Made by a program: the position numbers and the translations under genes
Part shown: positions 23,981 through 33,587 of the stretch, one piece after another
Position numbering within the stretch: position 1 is the first letter of the stretch
How the letters are laid out: each line of letters opens with the position of its first letter
DNA from: Lysobacter capsici
GTDB lineage: Bacteria > Pseudomonadota > Gammaproteobacteria > Xanthomonadales > Xanthomonadaceae
Reading direction: 5' to 3'
Length of the DNA: 64,000 nt
NCBI RefSeq assembly: GCF_018732085.1
Contig: NZ_CP076103.1
Span: 1,736,001 to 1,800,000, forward strand
Notes under the pieces: model-generated
What the model was told of the DNA's origin: nothing
The model's database searches: none
The model's input: the letters and a program-made list of their open reading frames with translations, nothing else

Positions 23981-25810
23981 ATGAACTCGATACTTCTGCG
24001 CTCGGCGTGGATGGGCATGCCGCGCGTGCTGCTGGTGCTGGGCCTCGTCCTCGCGTTGCGCACGGTGACGCCGACACCGGATTACGTCGGTCCTTATCCG
24101 GGCGCATTGGACCGAGCCAACGCGAACGATTCGGCAGGCGCGTTCGGCGTGGCGCCCGCGCCGCGCGCGGTATCGGACACGGTAGCCAGCGACGCCGAAG
24201 CGGCGCGCTTCTTGTCGCAGGCGACCTTCGGCCCGACCCTGGAAGACATCGCGCGACTGCGGCAGATCGGTTATTCGGCCTGGATCAACGAGCAGGTCGG
24301 TTTCCCGGTGTCGTCGCAGCTGACCTTCATGAAGAACGCCGCGCAGCGCGCCGGCACCGGCGACAGCGTGCGCCGCGACTGGCGGCTGGACGCGTGGTTC
24401 GTCAACGCGCTCGGCGGCAAGGACCCGATCAAGCCGACCGTGCTGCATCGCGATCAATTGCGTCAGCGGGTGGCGTTCGCGCTCAGCGAAATCTTCGTGG
24501 TGTCGGATGCGACCTCGGACCTGCTCGGCAACACGCCGCACGGCATGACCCATTACTACGACACGCTGTCGCGCGACGCCTTCGGCAATTTCCGCACCCT
24601 TCTGGAAGACGTGACCTTGCATCCGGTGATGGGCATCTACCTGTCGATGATGCAGAACCAGAAACCCGACCCGGTCAACAACATCCGCCCCGACGAAAAC
24701 TACGCGCGCGAAGTGTTGCAGTTGTTCAGTGTCGGACTGGTGCGGCTCAATGCCGACGGCACGCCGCTGCTGGACGCGAATCAGCAACCGATCCCCGCCT
24801 ACGACCAGGACACGGTCAAGGGTTTCGCTCACGTGTTCACCGGCTGGACCTTCAACGGCTGCCAGGCGCAGGGGTATTTCGATTGCTATTACTACGACTC
24901 CAGCGCGCCGGCCTGGGTCACGCCGATGGAAAACCAGGCCGCGTACCACGCCTCGACGCAGGCGAAGCAATTGTTGAACTACACCGGCGTATCGCTGCCC
25001 GGCGGCGTGCTCGCGGCCGGCGGCAGCGGGCGCAGCGATCTGGACGCGGCGCTCGACAATATCTTCCAGCATCCGAATGTCGGGCCGTTCATCGGGCGGC
25101 AGTTGATCCAGCGTCTGGTCACCAGCAATCCGAGCCCGGCCTACGTTGGCCGTGTCGCCGCCGCGTTCAACGACAACGGCCAGGGCGTGCGCGGCGATCT
25201 GCGCGCGGTAGTGACCGCGGTGCTGATGGACGTGGAGGCGCGCGATCCGGCCTCGCAACCCGAGCATTTCGGCAAGGTGCGCGAGCCGATCCTGCGCCTG
25301 ACCCATCTGTGGCGCGCGCTGAATGCGAAATCGAAGTCGGGCTTTCTCGACGAGTTCTGGACCCTGGACGGCAACCTCGGCCAATCGCCGATGTACGCCT
25401 CCTCGGTGTTCAATTTCTTCAGCCCGCGCTACAGCCCGATCGGCGAGCTTTCGCAACTGCAGTTGGCCGCGCCGGAATTGCAGCTGGCCACCGACTACAT
25501 GCTGCCGGCGAACGAGGGCTATTTGATGCGCAAGATCTTCGACGCCTATGTCGGCAATCCCGGCGGCATCGGCGACGACGAGATCGCGATCAATCTCAGT
25601 CGCGACGTGGCGCTGGCAAGCAACCCGGGTGCGTTGATCGATCGCTACAACATTTTGTTTCTGTCCGGGCAGATGAGCGCGTCGATGCGCCAGGTGCTGC
25701 TGGAGCGGCTCAACGGCATGCCGGCCAACACCGCCGCGGCCAAGCGCGAGCGGGTGCAGGAAGCCTTGTACCTGATCGTCAACTCGCCCGAATACGTGGT
25801 GCAGAAGTGA
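23981..25810 (+). CDS. DUF1800-family exported protein
   Basis: A 609-residue DUF1800 protein. After a hydrophobic N-terminus (VLLVLGLVLAL) come the family marks ARFLSQATFGPT near residue 75, ENYAREVLQLFSVGL near residue 240 and GFAHVFTGWTF. The mature chain is soluble and probably periplasmic or secreted. The next gene, a DUF1501 protein, starts 19 bases later and the two almost always travel together. Their shared function is not established. The ending SPEYVVQK is the usual family C-terminus. Confidence 0.88.
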   Translation: MNSILLRSAWMGMPRVLLVLGLVLALRTVTPTPDYVGPYPGALDRANANDSAGAFGVAPAPRAVSDTVASDAEAARFLSQATFGPTLEDIARLRQIGYSAWINEQVGFPVSSQLTFMKNAAQRAGTGDSVRRDWRLDAWFVNALGGKDPIKPTVLHRDQLRQRVAFALSEIFVVSDATSDLLGNTPHGMTHYYDTLSRDAFGNFRTLLEDVTLHPVMGIYLSMMQNQKPDPVNNIRPDENYAREVLQLFSVGLVRLNADGTPLLDANQQPIPAYDQDTVKGFAHVFTGWTFNGCQAQGYFDCYYYDSSAPAWVTPMENQAAYHASTQAKQLLNYTGVSLPGGVLAAGGSGRSDLDAALDNIFQHPNVGPFIGRQLIQRLVTSNPSPAYVGRVAAAFNDNGQGVRGDLRAVVTAVLMDVEARDPASQPEHFGKVREPILRLTHLWRALNAKSKSGFLDEFWTLDGNLGQSPMYASSVFNFFSPRYSPIGELSQLQLAAPELQLATDYMLPANEGYLMRKIFDAYVGNPGGIGDDEIAINLSRDVALASNPGALIDRYNILFLSGQMSASMRQVLLERLNGMPANTAAAKRERVQEALYLIVNSPEYVVQK

Positions 25811-25829
25811 CGCGTCCCTGGAGAACATC

Positions 25830-27227
25830 GTGATGAAACGTCGTGAATTCCTGCGCAATGCGATCGTGACCTCGCTCGGCGGCGCCGGCCTGTACTCGGC
25901 GCTCGGCAATCTGCGCCTGGTCGAGGCGGCGACGCGCGCCTACGGGCCGGCCAGCTTCGACGACTACAAGGCGCTGGTGTGCGTGTTCCTGTTCGGCGGC
26001 AACGATTCGTTGAACATGGTGATCCCGCGCGACAGCAGCCACTACGCGCAGTACCGCAGCGCTCGCGCGACCTTGGCGGTCGAACAGGATCAATTGCTGC
26101 CGTTGCTGCCGCAAACCGGAGGTGGTGCGTCCGACGGAGCCGACTACGGCCTGCAAGCGTCGATCGGCGGCGAAGATACGGTCGGCATGAGCGGCCTGCA
26201 GGGCCTGTTCAACAGCGGCCATGCGGCGGTGCTGGGCAATGTCGGTACGCTGATCCGGCCGACCCGCAAGATCGATTACCTCAATCATGCGGTCGAGTTG
26301 CCGCCGCAGTTGTTCTCGCACAACGATCAGCAGCAGTACTGGCAGGTGTCGCGCACCGGCGACGGGCGCAACCTGGGTTGGGGCGGTCGCATCGCCGATC
26401 TGCTCCACGACGCCAATCCCGATGCGTTCATTCCAATGTCGGTGTCGCTGAATTTCGAAAGCATCCTGCAACGCGCCGGCAACGGCAGCCAGTATGTGAT
26501 CGGCAACGGCGGGCCGCGCTATTTCAGCCGGTTCGAATGGGACGGCGACAGCCGGCGCGCGTTCCTGGCGCTGATGGCGCCGAACGCGCAGCCGCATGCG
26601 TTCGGTCGCAGTTACGCCAACTCGTTCCGGCGCGCGCGGGAAAACGCCGATGCGGTCGGCACGGCGCTGGATTCCTCCTCGGACCTGCAGACCGTGTTTC
26701 CGAACAACGATCTGGCCGAGCAGCTCAAGCTGGTCGCGCGCATGATCAAGGTGCGCGAGGTGCTGGGCTTGAAGCGGCAGGTGTACTTCGTCTCGATGGG
26801 CGGCTTCGATCATCACGACCGGCTGCTCAGCGAGCAACCGGCGTTGCTGTCGCGGCTCTCGCAGGCGCTGACGGCGTTTCACGCCGCGACCGTCGAACTG
26901 GGCGTGGCCGACCAGGTCACCGCGTTCACCGCTTCGGATTTCGGCCGCACCTTGTCGTCGAACGGCGACGGCTCCGATCATGGTTGGGGCGGGCATCACT
27001 TCGCCGTCGGCGGCGCGGTGCGCGGGGGGCGGTTCTTCGGCACGATGCCGACCCTGGTCAACGGCGGCGACGACGATGCGGGCTGGGGGCAGATCATTCC
27101 GACCACCGCGGTGGATCAGTACGCGGCGACGCTGGCGAAGTGGTTCGGGGTGGCGGATGCGGATCTGGATTTGATCTTTCCGAACCTCGAGAATTTCGCG
27201 ATGCGCGATATTGGGTTTATGGCTTGA
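25830..27227 (+). CDS. DUF1501-family Tat-exported protein
   Basis: A 465-residue DUF1501 protein. The N-terminus MKRREFLRNAIVTSLGGAGL is a twin-arginine signal, so it is likely exported folded. The hallmark LVCVFLFGGNDSLNMVIP follows at about residues 49-66, with MGGFDHHDRLLSEQPALL and ASDFGRTLSSNGDGSDHGWGGHHF in the C-terminal half. The latter resembles metal-binding segments of the alkaline phosphatase/sulfatase fold. It is co-transcribed with the DUF1800 gene. Substrate and role are unknown. Confidence 0.88.
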   Translation: MMKRREFLRNAIVTSLGGAGLYSALGNLRLVEAATRAYGPASFDDYKALVCVFLFGGNDSLNMVIPRDSSHYAQYRSARATLAVEQDQLLPLLPQTGGGASDGADYGLQASIGGEDTVGMSGLQGLFNSGHAAVLGNVGTLIRPTRKIDYLNHAVELPPQLFSHNDQQQYWQVSRTGDGRNLGWGGRIADLLHDANPDAFIPMSVSLNFESILQRAGNGSQYVIGNGGPRYFSRFEWDGDSRRAFLALMAPNAQPHAFGRSYANSFRRARENADAVGTALDSSSDLQTVFPNNDLAEQLKLVARMIKVREVLGLKRQVYFVSMGGFDHHDRLLSEQPALLSRLSQALTAFHAATVELGVADQVTAFTASDFGRTLSSNGDGSDHGWGGHHFAVGGAVRGGRFFGTMPTLVNGGDDDAGWGQIIPTTAVDQYAATLAKWFGVADADLDLIFPNLENFAMRDIGFMA

Positions 27228-27692
27228 GTGGATCGCGTCACTCGGCCGCATTCCTGGTTGGACTCCAGGCCGGCATTCCCGCGAAGGTGGGAATCCAGAG
27301 ACTTCGAACGTTTCTCACGAAGGTTTGCGCATCCTCGCTTCGTTAGCTGAAGCAGTAGACGGATGTGCAAGCTAAAGTCACTGGATTCCCGCCTTCGCGG
27401 GAATGACGGTAGGTGGGTTTCGGAAGATCTTGGCGGATGGCGAATGGCCAATGGTTTAGGTGCTTGCACCTGCGGCATTGGATCGCGCCAGGTTGCACTC
27501 CAAGCCGTCATTCCCGCGAATGCGGGAATCCAGTGGCTTCAGCTCGACGATTCGCGTGCCGCGTCGGTCCACAAGGTGAGGCTTTACGGACCTTCGTGTA
27601 GAGACGCGTAAAGTCGCAGGATTGCTGCGTTGGCGGGAATGAGGGCGCGCGCCCCCGTCCCGTGAATGACGGCGCCCGCACCCACCTGCGCC
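27228..27692. repeat. intergenic region with several ATTCCCGCGAA/TGCGGGAAT inverted repeats
   Basis: This 465-base gap contains inverted copies of one short palindrome: ATTCCCGCGAAGGTGGGAAT at 27275-27294, GATTCCCGCCTTCGCGGGAAT at 27384-27404 and ATTCCCGCGAATGCGGGAAT at 27510-27529, with a degenerate copy near 27630. The flanks share ATCCAG and TGACG tags. No gene is supported here. The region separates two convergent units (DUF1501 on +, miaB on -). Confidence 0.75.
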
Positions 27693-29105
27693 TCAATCCG
27701 CGGATTGATCGCCGCTCAACTGGATCCGCCCACGCAGCGAATTCGACAGCGCCTGCGTGATCAGCACATCCACGAACTGGCCGATCAAACGCGGCGGGGC
27801 CGGGAAATTCACCGAACGCATGTTTTCGGTCTTGCCGGTGAGTTCGTTCGGGTCCTTGCGCGAGGGGCCTTCGATCAGTACGCGCTGGACGCTGCCGACC
27901 ATACTTTGCGAGATGCGCAACGAATTGGCGTTGATCGTCGCCTGCAGGCGCGACAGGCGCGCGTGCTTTTCGGCGTCGGTCACGCTGTCTTCCAGGTCCG
28001 CGGCCGGGGTGCCGGGGCGGCGCGAGTAGATGAAGGAGAACGATTGGTCGAAGCCCACGTCCTCGATCAGCTTCATGGTCTTTTCGAAATCCGCGTCGGT
28101 CTCGCCGGGGAAGCCGACGATGAAATCCGAGCTGATCGAGATGTCCGGGCGCACCGCGCGCAGCTTGCGGATCTTCTGCTTGAACTCCAGCGCGGTGTAG
28201 CCGCGCTTCATCGCCGACAGGATGCGGTCGCTGCCGGCCTGGACCGGCAGATGCAGGTAGTTGGCCAGTTGCGGTACGTCGCGGTAGGCCTCGACCAGCG
28301 AGTCGCTGAATTCCAGCGGATGCGAGGTGGTGAAACGGATGCGGTCGACGCCGTCGATTTCGGCGATGGTGCGGATCAACAAGCCCAGGTCGGCGATCTC
28401 GCCGTCTTCGCCGTACGGCCCGCGATACGCATTGACGTTCTGGCCGAGCAGATTGATCTCACGCACGCCTTGCGCGGCCAGTTGCGCGACCTCGACCAGC
28501 ACGTCCTCGAACGGACGGCTGACCTCTTCGCCGCGGGTGTAGGGCACCACGCAGAACGAGCAGTACTTGCTGCAGCCTTCCATGATCGAGACGAACGCGC
28601 TCGGGCCTTCGGCGCGCGGCTCAGGCAGGCGGTCGAACTTTTCGATCTCCGGGAAGCTGATGTCGACCTGCGGCAGGCCGGTTTCGCGCTTGGCGCGGAT
28701 CAGCTCGGGCAGGCGGTGCAGGGTCTGCGGGCCGAACACCAGGTCCACATACGGCGCGCGCTTGACGATGGCCGCGCCTTCCTGCGAGGCGACGCAGCCG
28801 CCGACGCCGATGATGACCTGGCGCTCGCCCTGCTTGTGCTGCTTCCAGCGGCCGAGCTGGCTGAACACCTTTTCCTGGGCCTTCTCGCGGATCGAGCAGG
28901 TGTTGATCAGGATGACGTCGGCTTCGCTGGCGTCGGTGGTGAGCTCCAGGCCGTCGCTGGCGGCGAGCACGTCGGCCATCTTGGCCGAGTCGTACTCGTT
29001 CATCTGGCAGCCGTGGGTTTCGATGAAGAGTTTTTTCGCGCCCGGCACGGAAGGGCGGGCGGTGCCCGCGGCGGGCGCCGTGGGCAGGGGATGCAGGTCG
29101 GTCAT
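27693..29105 (-). CDS. miaB: tRNA-2-methylthio-N6-dimethylallyladenosine synthase MiaB
   Basis: A 470-residue radical-SAM methylthiotransferase that adds a methylthio group to i6A37 of tRNAs reading UNN codons. The N-terminal UPF0004 domain holds three cluster-binding cysteines in THGCQMNEYDS, NTCSIREKA and GVGGCVASQ. The radical-SAM motif CxxxCxxC is GCSKYCSFCVVPYTRG. A TRAM domain ends the protein (RVLIEGPSRKDPNELTG). The start is set at 29105 because upstream residues are low-complexity and not conserved. Confidence 0.97.
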   Translation of the reverse strand: MTDLHPLPTAPAAGTARPSVPGAKKLFIETHGCQMNEYDSAKMADVLAASDGLELTTDASEADVILINTCSIREKAQEKVFSQLGRWKQHKQGERQVIIGVGGCVASQEGAAIVKRAPYVDLVFGPQTLHRLPELIRAKRETGLPQVDISFPEIEKFDRLPEPRAEGPSAFVSIMEGCSKYCSFCVVPYTRGEEVSRPFEDVLVEVAQLAAQGVREINLLGQNVNAYRGPYGEDGEIADLGLLIRTIAEIDGVDRIRFTTSHPLEFSDSLVEAYRDVPQLANYLHLPVQAGSDRILSAMKRGYTALEFKQKIRKLRAVRPDISISSDFIVGFPGETDADFEKTMKLIEDVGFDQSFSFIYSRRPGTPAADLEDSVTDAEKHARLSRLQATINANSLRISQSMVGSVQRVLIEGPSRKDPNELTGKTENMRSVNFPAPPRLIGQFVDVLITQALSNSLRGRIQLSGDQSAD

Positions 29106-29274
29106 GGCGGTCCGGGTCCGGGAAGGGCGGCGGTTAATCCGCGCCGGAGTGGCTGGGTGCAGCGGGGCGTCAGTGTAGCCGCTCGCCGGCGCGGGTGGGT
29201 CCAGGACGCGCCGGCGGTCACGTTTTCGGATCAAGGGCTTGGCAGGTTCGGCCGGGCAGGGGACACTCCGCCGA

Positions 29275-30294
29275 ATGAGGGGGAGCTCGCTGCTGTTGGG
29301 ACTGGTCTGCCTGCTGGCGTTCGCGCCGGCGGGGGCGGGCACCATTTGGCGTTGCGAGACCGCCGCCGGCGAGCGCAGCTACGTCAGCAAGAAGGTCAAG
29401 GGCACGACCTGCACGGTCGCCAGTTCCTACACCGAACGCGCCAGCCGGCCGCGCAATCCGACCCCGGTGTCGTACGCGCCGCCGGCGCCGGCGATGGGCG
29501 CGGTCACCGCCAGCGCGGGGACGGGCGGGGTGCCGGTGTCGGCGCACAACAATCCGCCGGCCACCTTCAACGGCGCGGCCGCGACCATGGCCGCGGCCGG
29601 GCTGCGGCCCGGCGCGATGGCCCCGACGACCGCGGACGCCGCTTCCAATGCCGCCGCGATCGCCCCGGTCAGCGCACCGGTGCAGATCCCGAAGCCGCAG
29701 CAAGCGCCGACCCGGCTGGTCCAGGGCCAGGTCTATTCCTTTATCAAGGACGGCGTGCGCCACTACACCAGCAAGCGGCCGCAGGGGCTGGCCAACGCCA
29801 GCGCGGTGCGGACCATCCGCTACAGCTTCATCGAGACCTGCTTCGCCTGTGCCAGCCAGCCCGGGGTCAACTTCGGCACGCTGCGCCTGAACACGGCGGC
29901 GTTCTCGGCCGAGATCGCCGCGGCCGCGCGCCAGCACGGGGTCGAGGAAGCGATCGTGCGCGCGATCATCCACGCCGAATCGGCCTACAACCCCAATGCG
30001 ATGTCGCGGGTCGGCGCGCAGGGGCTGATGCAGCTGATGCCGGCCACCGCGCGCCGGTTCGGTGTCGGCAATGCCTTCGACGCCAACCAGAACATCCAGG
30101 GCGGGGTGCAGTACCTGGCCTGGCTGCTCAAGCGCTTCAACGGCGACCTGACCCTGGCCGCGGCCGGCTACAACGCCGGCGAGGGCGCGGTCGACAAGTA
30201 CCGCGGCGTGCCGCCGTATGCCGAGACCCAGCGCTACGTGCAGCGGGTGGCGGTACTGGCGCAGCGCTATCGTTCGGCGGTGGTCGCGCGCTGA
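29275..30294 (+). CDS. lytic transglycosylase with N-terminal DUF4124-like region
   Basis: A 339-residue exported muramidase-like enzyme. A signal peptide (SLLLGLVCLLAFAPAGAG) leads into a DUF4124-like stretch (TIWRCETAAGERSYVSKK), then an Ala/Pro-rich linker of about 130 residues. The SLT domain at the end carries the catalytic Glu in HAESAYNPNA, then GAQGLMQLMPATA and AAAGYNAGEGAV, the ES/GLMQ/AYNAG motifs of family 1. It should cleave peptidoglycan strands in the periplasm. The ATG at 29275 follows AGGGGA by about 12 bases. Confidence 0.9.
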   Translation: MRGSSLLLGLVCLLAFAPAGAGTIWRCETAAGERSYVSKKVKGTTCTVASSYTERASRPRNPTPVSYAPPAPAMGAVTASAGTGGVPVSAHNNPPATFNGAAATMAAAGLRPGAMAPTTADAASNAAAIAPVSAPVQIPKPQQAPTRLVQGQVYSFIKDGVRHYTSKRPQGLANASAVRTIRYSFIETCFACASQPGVNFGTLRLNTAAFSAEIAAAARQHGVEEAIVRAIIHAESAYNPNAMSRVGAQGLMQLMPATARRFGVGNAFDANQNIQGGVQYLAWLLKRFNGDLTLAAAGYNAGEGAVDKYRGVPPYAETQRYVQRVAVLAQRYRSAVVAR

Positions 30295-30712
30295 ATGCGG
30301 TTTCGGCTCGGCTGATCCAGGCTGTCGCGCTCCGGCCGATACGGTCGCGATCGAGCGCAAGGCCGTCTCTTCGACGCTGAAATCCCGGCGATACGGCCGA
30401 TCGCGCACCCCGCGGGGGCGCGATGCCCATGCACCCCATGCCGGGCGCGATGCCGTTCGCCCGCTGCGGTTCCCCGTCGCTGACCGATTAAGCGCGAATA
30501 AGCCGCCTTTTGCGGGCTCGACCTGGGATATCGCCGCCGCCGCGAGCCACCGCGTCGTGGTTTTGCAATACCGCCGATTGTCGCGCCCTTAACGCTTCCG
30601 CTACACTTCCCCGTCTTTTGTGCCGCCAGCCTTTCGCCAGTGGTTAAGTAGTTCCCCATGGTGCCCGGTCGGTGCGGCGTAACTTCGAATTGCAGCTTTC
30701 GCGGAGTGCCGG
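30295..30712. other. 418-base spacer with the petABC promoter region
   Basis: No gene is supported in this gap between the transglycosylase and petA. The last 120 bases before petA are less GC-rich and contain TTAACGCTTCCGCTACACTTC near 30590, a possible -35/-10 region. The rest reads as low-complexity GC-rich sequence. Confidence 0.4.
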
Positions 30713-31333
30713 ATGGCCAACCAAGGGGTCCACGATCCTATTAACACGGGCCGACGTCGGTTCCTGACGGCGACCACGGCAGTGGTCGGTGCGGTCGGGG
30801 CCGGTTTTGCGGCGGTACCCTTCATCAAGTCCTGGAACCCCAGCGCGCGCGCCAAGCTCGCCGGTGCGCCGGTGACCGCGGACATCAGCGCCCTGGCCGA
30901 AGGCCAGCGCCTGGTCCTGGAATGGCGCGGCCAGCCGATCTGGATCGTCAAGCGCTCCGAGGCGATCCTCAAGGCGCTGCCGACCCTGGACGGGCATCTG
31001 CGCGATCCGAAGTCCGAAAACCTGGATCAGCAGCCGGCCTACGTGCGCGCCGCCAATCCGGAGCTGCGTTCGATCAAGCCCAGCATCTCGGTGCTGGTCG
31101 GCCTGTGCACCCACCTGGGCTGTTCGCCGGAAATGAAGGCCGAGATCCGGCCCGAAGCCTTCGACCCCGAGTGGAAGGGCGGCTACTTCTGCCCCTGCCA
31201 CAAGTCGCGCTTCGACATGGCCGGCCGGGTGTTCCAGGGCGTGCCGGCGCCGATCAACCTGCTGGTGCCTCCGCACTACTACGCAGACGACAACACCATC
31301 ATCATCGGCGTTGATCCGAAGGGAGCGGCGTAA
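30713..31333 (+). CDS. petA: ubiquinol-cytochrome c reductase Rieske iron-sulfur subunit
   Basis: A 206-residue Rieske protein of the bc1 complex. The N-terminal GRRRFLTATTAVVGAVGAGF is a Tat-type anchor, usual for Rieske subunits. The 2Fe-2S ligands are in CTHLGC (Cys132, His134) and CPCHKS (Cys160, His163), with Cys137 and Cys162 placed for the disulfide. It takes electrons from ubiquinol and passes them to cytochrome c1 on the periplasmic side. The gene is followed after three bases by petB. Confidence 0.97.
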   Translation: MANQGVHDPINTGRRRFLTATTAVVGAVGAGFAAVPFIKSWNPSARAKLAGAPVTADISALAEGQRLVLEWRGQPIWIVKRSEAILKALPTLDGHLRDPKSENLDQQPAYVRAANPELRSIKPSISVLVGLCTHLGCSPEMKAEIRPEAFDPEWKGGYFCPCHKSRFDMAGRVFQGVPAPINLLVPPHYYADDNTIIIGVDPKGAA

Positions 31334-31336
31334 GTC

Positions 31337-32596
31337 ATGTCCAACATCCTTACCCGAACCGCCAACAACGTCTTCGATTGGGTCACCGCTCGCGCGCCCG
31401 GCATGATGCCGGTCTATCGCAAGCACATGACCGAGTACTACGCGCCGAAGAACTTCAACGTCTGGTACTACTTCGGTTCGCTCGCGCTGCTGGTGCTGGT
31501 CAACCAGATCGTCACCGGCATCTTCCTGACGATGCACTTCAAGCCGTCCGCGGCCGATGCGTTCTCGTCGGTCGAATACATCATGCGCGACGTGGAGTGG
31601 GGCTGGCTGATCCGCTACATGCACTCCACCGGCGCATCGCTGTTCTTCATCGTCGTCTACCTGCACATGTTCCGCGGCCTGCTGTACGGCTCGTACCAGA
31701 AGCCGCGCGAGCTGGTGTGGATCCTGGGCATGCTGATCTACCTGGTGCTGATGGCCGAAGCCTTCATGGGCTACGTGCTGCCGTGGGGCCAGATGTCGTT
31801 CTGGGGCGCGAAGGTCATCATCTCGCTGTTCGGCGCGATCCCGGTGATCGGCAACGGCCTGACCGAGTGGATCATGGGCGACTACCTGCCCGGCGACGCC
31901 ACCCTCAACCGCTTCTTCGCCCTGCACGTGATCGCGCTGCCGCTGGTGCTGTTGCTGCTGGTGGTGCTGCACCTGGGCGCGCTGCACGAAGTGGGTTCCA
32001 ACAACCCCGACGGCGTCGACATCAAGAAGGGCCCGAAGGGCAACCGCTGGGACGCGAACAAGCCGCTCGACGGCATTCCGTTCCACCCGTACTACACGGT
32101 CAAGGACCTGGTCGGCGTCGGCTTCTTCCTGATCATCGCCGCGTTCATCATCTTCTTCGCGCCGGCGATGGGCGGCTGGTTCCTCGAGCACGACAACTTC
32201 ACCGAGGCCAACCGCCTGGTGACGCCGGAGCACATCAAGCCGGTGTGGTACTACACCCCGTACTACGCGATGTTGCGGGTGATTCCGCACAAGCTGTCGG
32301 GCGTGCTGGTCATGTTCGCGGCGATCGCGGTGCTGTTCTTCGTACCGTGGCTGGACCGTTGCAAGGTCAAGTCGGTGCGTTACCGCGGCTGGATCAGCAA
32401 GTTCATGCTGATGCTGCTGGCGGTGTGCTTCATCTGGCTGGGCAAGATCGGCGCCGGCCCGGGTACCGACCCGGTCGAGACCATCGTTGGTCGCGTGCTG
32501 ACCTTCCTGTACTTCGCCTTCTTCATCACCATGCCGCTGTGGACCAAGCTCGACAAGACCAAGCCGGTGCCGGAACGGGTGACGATGCATGACTAA
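31337..32596 (+). CDS. petB: ubiquinol-cytochrome c reductase cytochrome b subunit
   Basis: A 419-residue cytochrome b. The two b-haem histidine pairs sit in helix B (RYMHSTGASLFFIVVYLHMF) and helix D (FFALHVIALPL...LVVLHLGALHEVG). The Qo-site PEWY-equivalent reads PVWYYTPYYAMLR, with W replacing E in the usual motif region (PEHIKPVWYY), as in other proteobacterial sequences. About eight helices are present, the last ending in a short charged tail. It overlaps petC by eight bases. Confidence 0.97.
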   Translation: MSNILTRTANNVFDWVTARAPGMMPVYRKHMTEYYAPKNFNVWYYFGSLALLVLVNQIVTGIFLTMHFKPSAADAFSSVEYIMRDVEWGWLIRYMHSTGASLFFIVVYLHMFRGLLYGSYQKPRELVWILGMLIYLVLMAEAFMGYVLPWGQMSFWGAKVIISLFGAIPVIGNGLTEWIMGDYLPGDATLNRFFALHVIALPLVLLLLVVLHLGALHEVGSNNPDGVDIKKGPKGNRWDANKPLDGIPFHPYYTVKDLVGVGFFLIIAAFIIFFAPAMGGWFLEHDNFTEANRLVTPEHIKPVWYYTPYYAMLRVIPHKLSGVLVMFAAIAVLFFVPWLDRCKVKSVRYRGWISKFMLMLLAVCFIWLGKIGAGPGTDPVETIVGRVLTFLYFAFFITMPLWTKLDKTKPVPERVTMHD

Positions 32597-33416
32597 CACC
32601 AGCACCCAGGTCCGTCTGCAAGAGTCCGCGGCGGTCGCCGCCGACTTTCCAAACAGCCAGCCTCTGCAGAAGAATCGCATCGTGAAGAAGCTCGCCACCT
32701 TCGTCGCCGGACTGCTCGTGTCGGCCACCGCCTTCGCTTCCGGCGGCGGCAACCTGATGCAGTCGGAGACCGACCTGAGCAACCGCGCCTCGCTGCAGCG
32801 CGGCGCGCAGCTGTACATGAACTACTGCTCGGGCTGCCACTCGCTCAAGTACCTGCGTTACTCGCGCATGGCCGAGGACCTGGGGCTGACCGAAGACGAG
32901 GTGATGAACAACCTCAACTTCACCGGCGCCAAGTTCGGCGAGCAGGTCCAGGTCAACATGACCGCCGAGCACGCCAGCCAGTGGTTCGGCAAGATGCCGC
33001 CGGACCTGAGCGTGATCGCGCGCGTGCGCGGCAGCGACTGGATCTACACCTACCTCAACGAGTTCTATCTCGACGAGACCCGTCCGCTGGGCTGGAACAA
33101 CAAGCTGTTCCCGAACGCCTCGATGCCCAACCCGCTGTGGGAACTGCAGGGCCTGCAGCACGCGGAGTACGGCGAAGTCGACAAGGCCACGGGCGAACGC
33201 CCGGTCCATGCGCTCAAGGTGACCCAGCCCGGCAAGCTCGACGCCGAAGGCTTCAAGACGGCCACGCGCGACATCACCACATTCCTCGAGTACGCCGGCG
33301 AACCGGCCGCCCTGAAGCGCCAGAGTCTCGGCGTTTGGGTGATCCTGTTCCTGGCGTTGTTCACCTTCATCGCGTATCTGTTGAAGACCGAGTACTGGCG
33401 CGACGTGGAGCACTGA
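32589..33416 (+). CDS. petC: ubiquinol-cytochrome c reductase cytochrome c1 subunit
   Basis: A 275-residue cytochrome c1 with haem-binding CSGCH (Cys80, Cys83, His84) and a C-terminal anchor helix (LGVWVILFLALFTFIAYLL). The ATG at 32589 overlaps petB and gives an unusual 31-residue polar stretch before the signal peptide. A GTG at 32682 would start exactly at the signal peptide (KKLATFVAGLLVSATAFA) and is a credible alternative, although its ribosome site is weak. It completes the bc1 complex with petA and petB. Confidence 0.96.
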   Translation: MTNTSTQVRLQESAAVAADFPNSQPLQKNRIVKKLATFVAGLLVSATAFASGGGNLMQSETDLSNRASLQRGAQLYMNYCSGCHSLKYLRYSRMAEDLGLTEDEVMNNLNFTGAKFGEQVQVNMTAEHASQWFGKMPPDLSVIARVRGSDWIYTYLNEFYLDETRPLGWNNKLFPNASMPNPLWELQGLQHAEYGEVDKATGERPVHALKVTQPGKLDAEGFKTATRDITTFLEYAGEPAALKRQSLGVWVILFLALFTFIAYLLKTEYWRDVEH

Positions 33417-33428
33417 CGTCGTTCGACT

Positions 33429-33459
33429 GGAAAACCCACGCCACACGCGTGGGTTTTCC
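33429..33459 (+). terminator. rho-independent-type terminator after petC
   Basis: GGAAAACCCACGC and GCGTGGGTTTTCC form a perfect 13-bp stem with a five-base loop, 12 bases after the petC stop. The A/T-rich base of the stem supplies the U-run in the transcript. It ends the petABC operon before sspA. Confidence 0.85.
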
Positions 33460-33587
33460 GCTAGGGTGTCGGCTCCACCGAGTCGACAGCCTTGGCAAAG
33501 TCCAATGCAGGCTCGAGGCCGTGATGACCTCCCACAGCGGGTGGGGGGCGTCTTGCGACTGGCGGATTCCGGTCGTTGGAGAGGTCG

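Noticed and set aside
27228..27692. CRISPR-like spacing of the ATTCCCGCGAA repeats
   Set aside because: The copies are inverted palindromes with irregular spacing and alternate orientation, and no cas gene is near.
27666..30380. A 904-codon + strand open frame across miaB and the transglycosylase
   Set aside because: It is antisense to miaB and out of frame with the transglycosylase; its translation has no recognisable domain.
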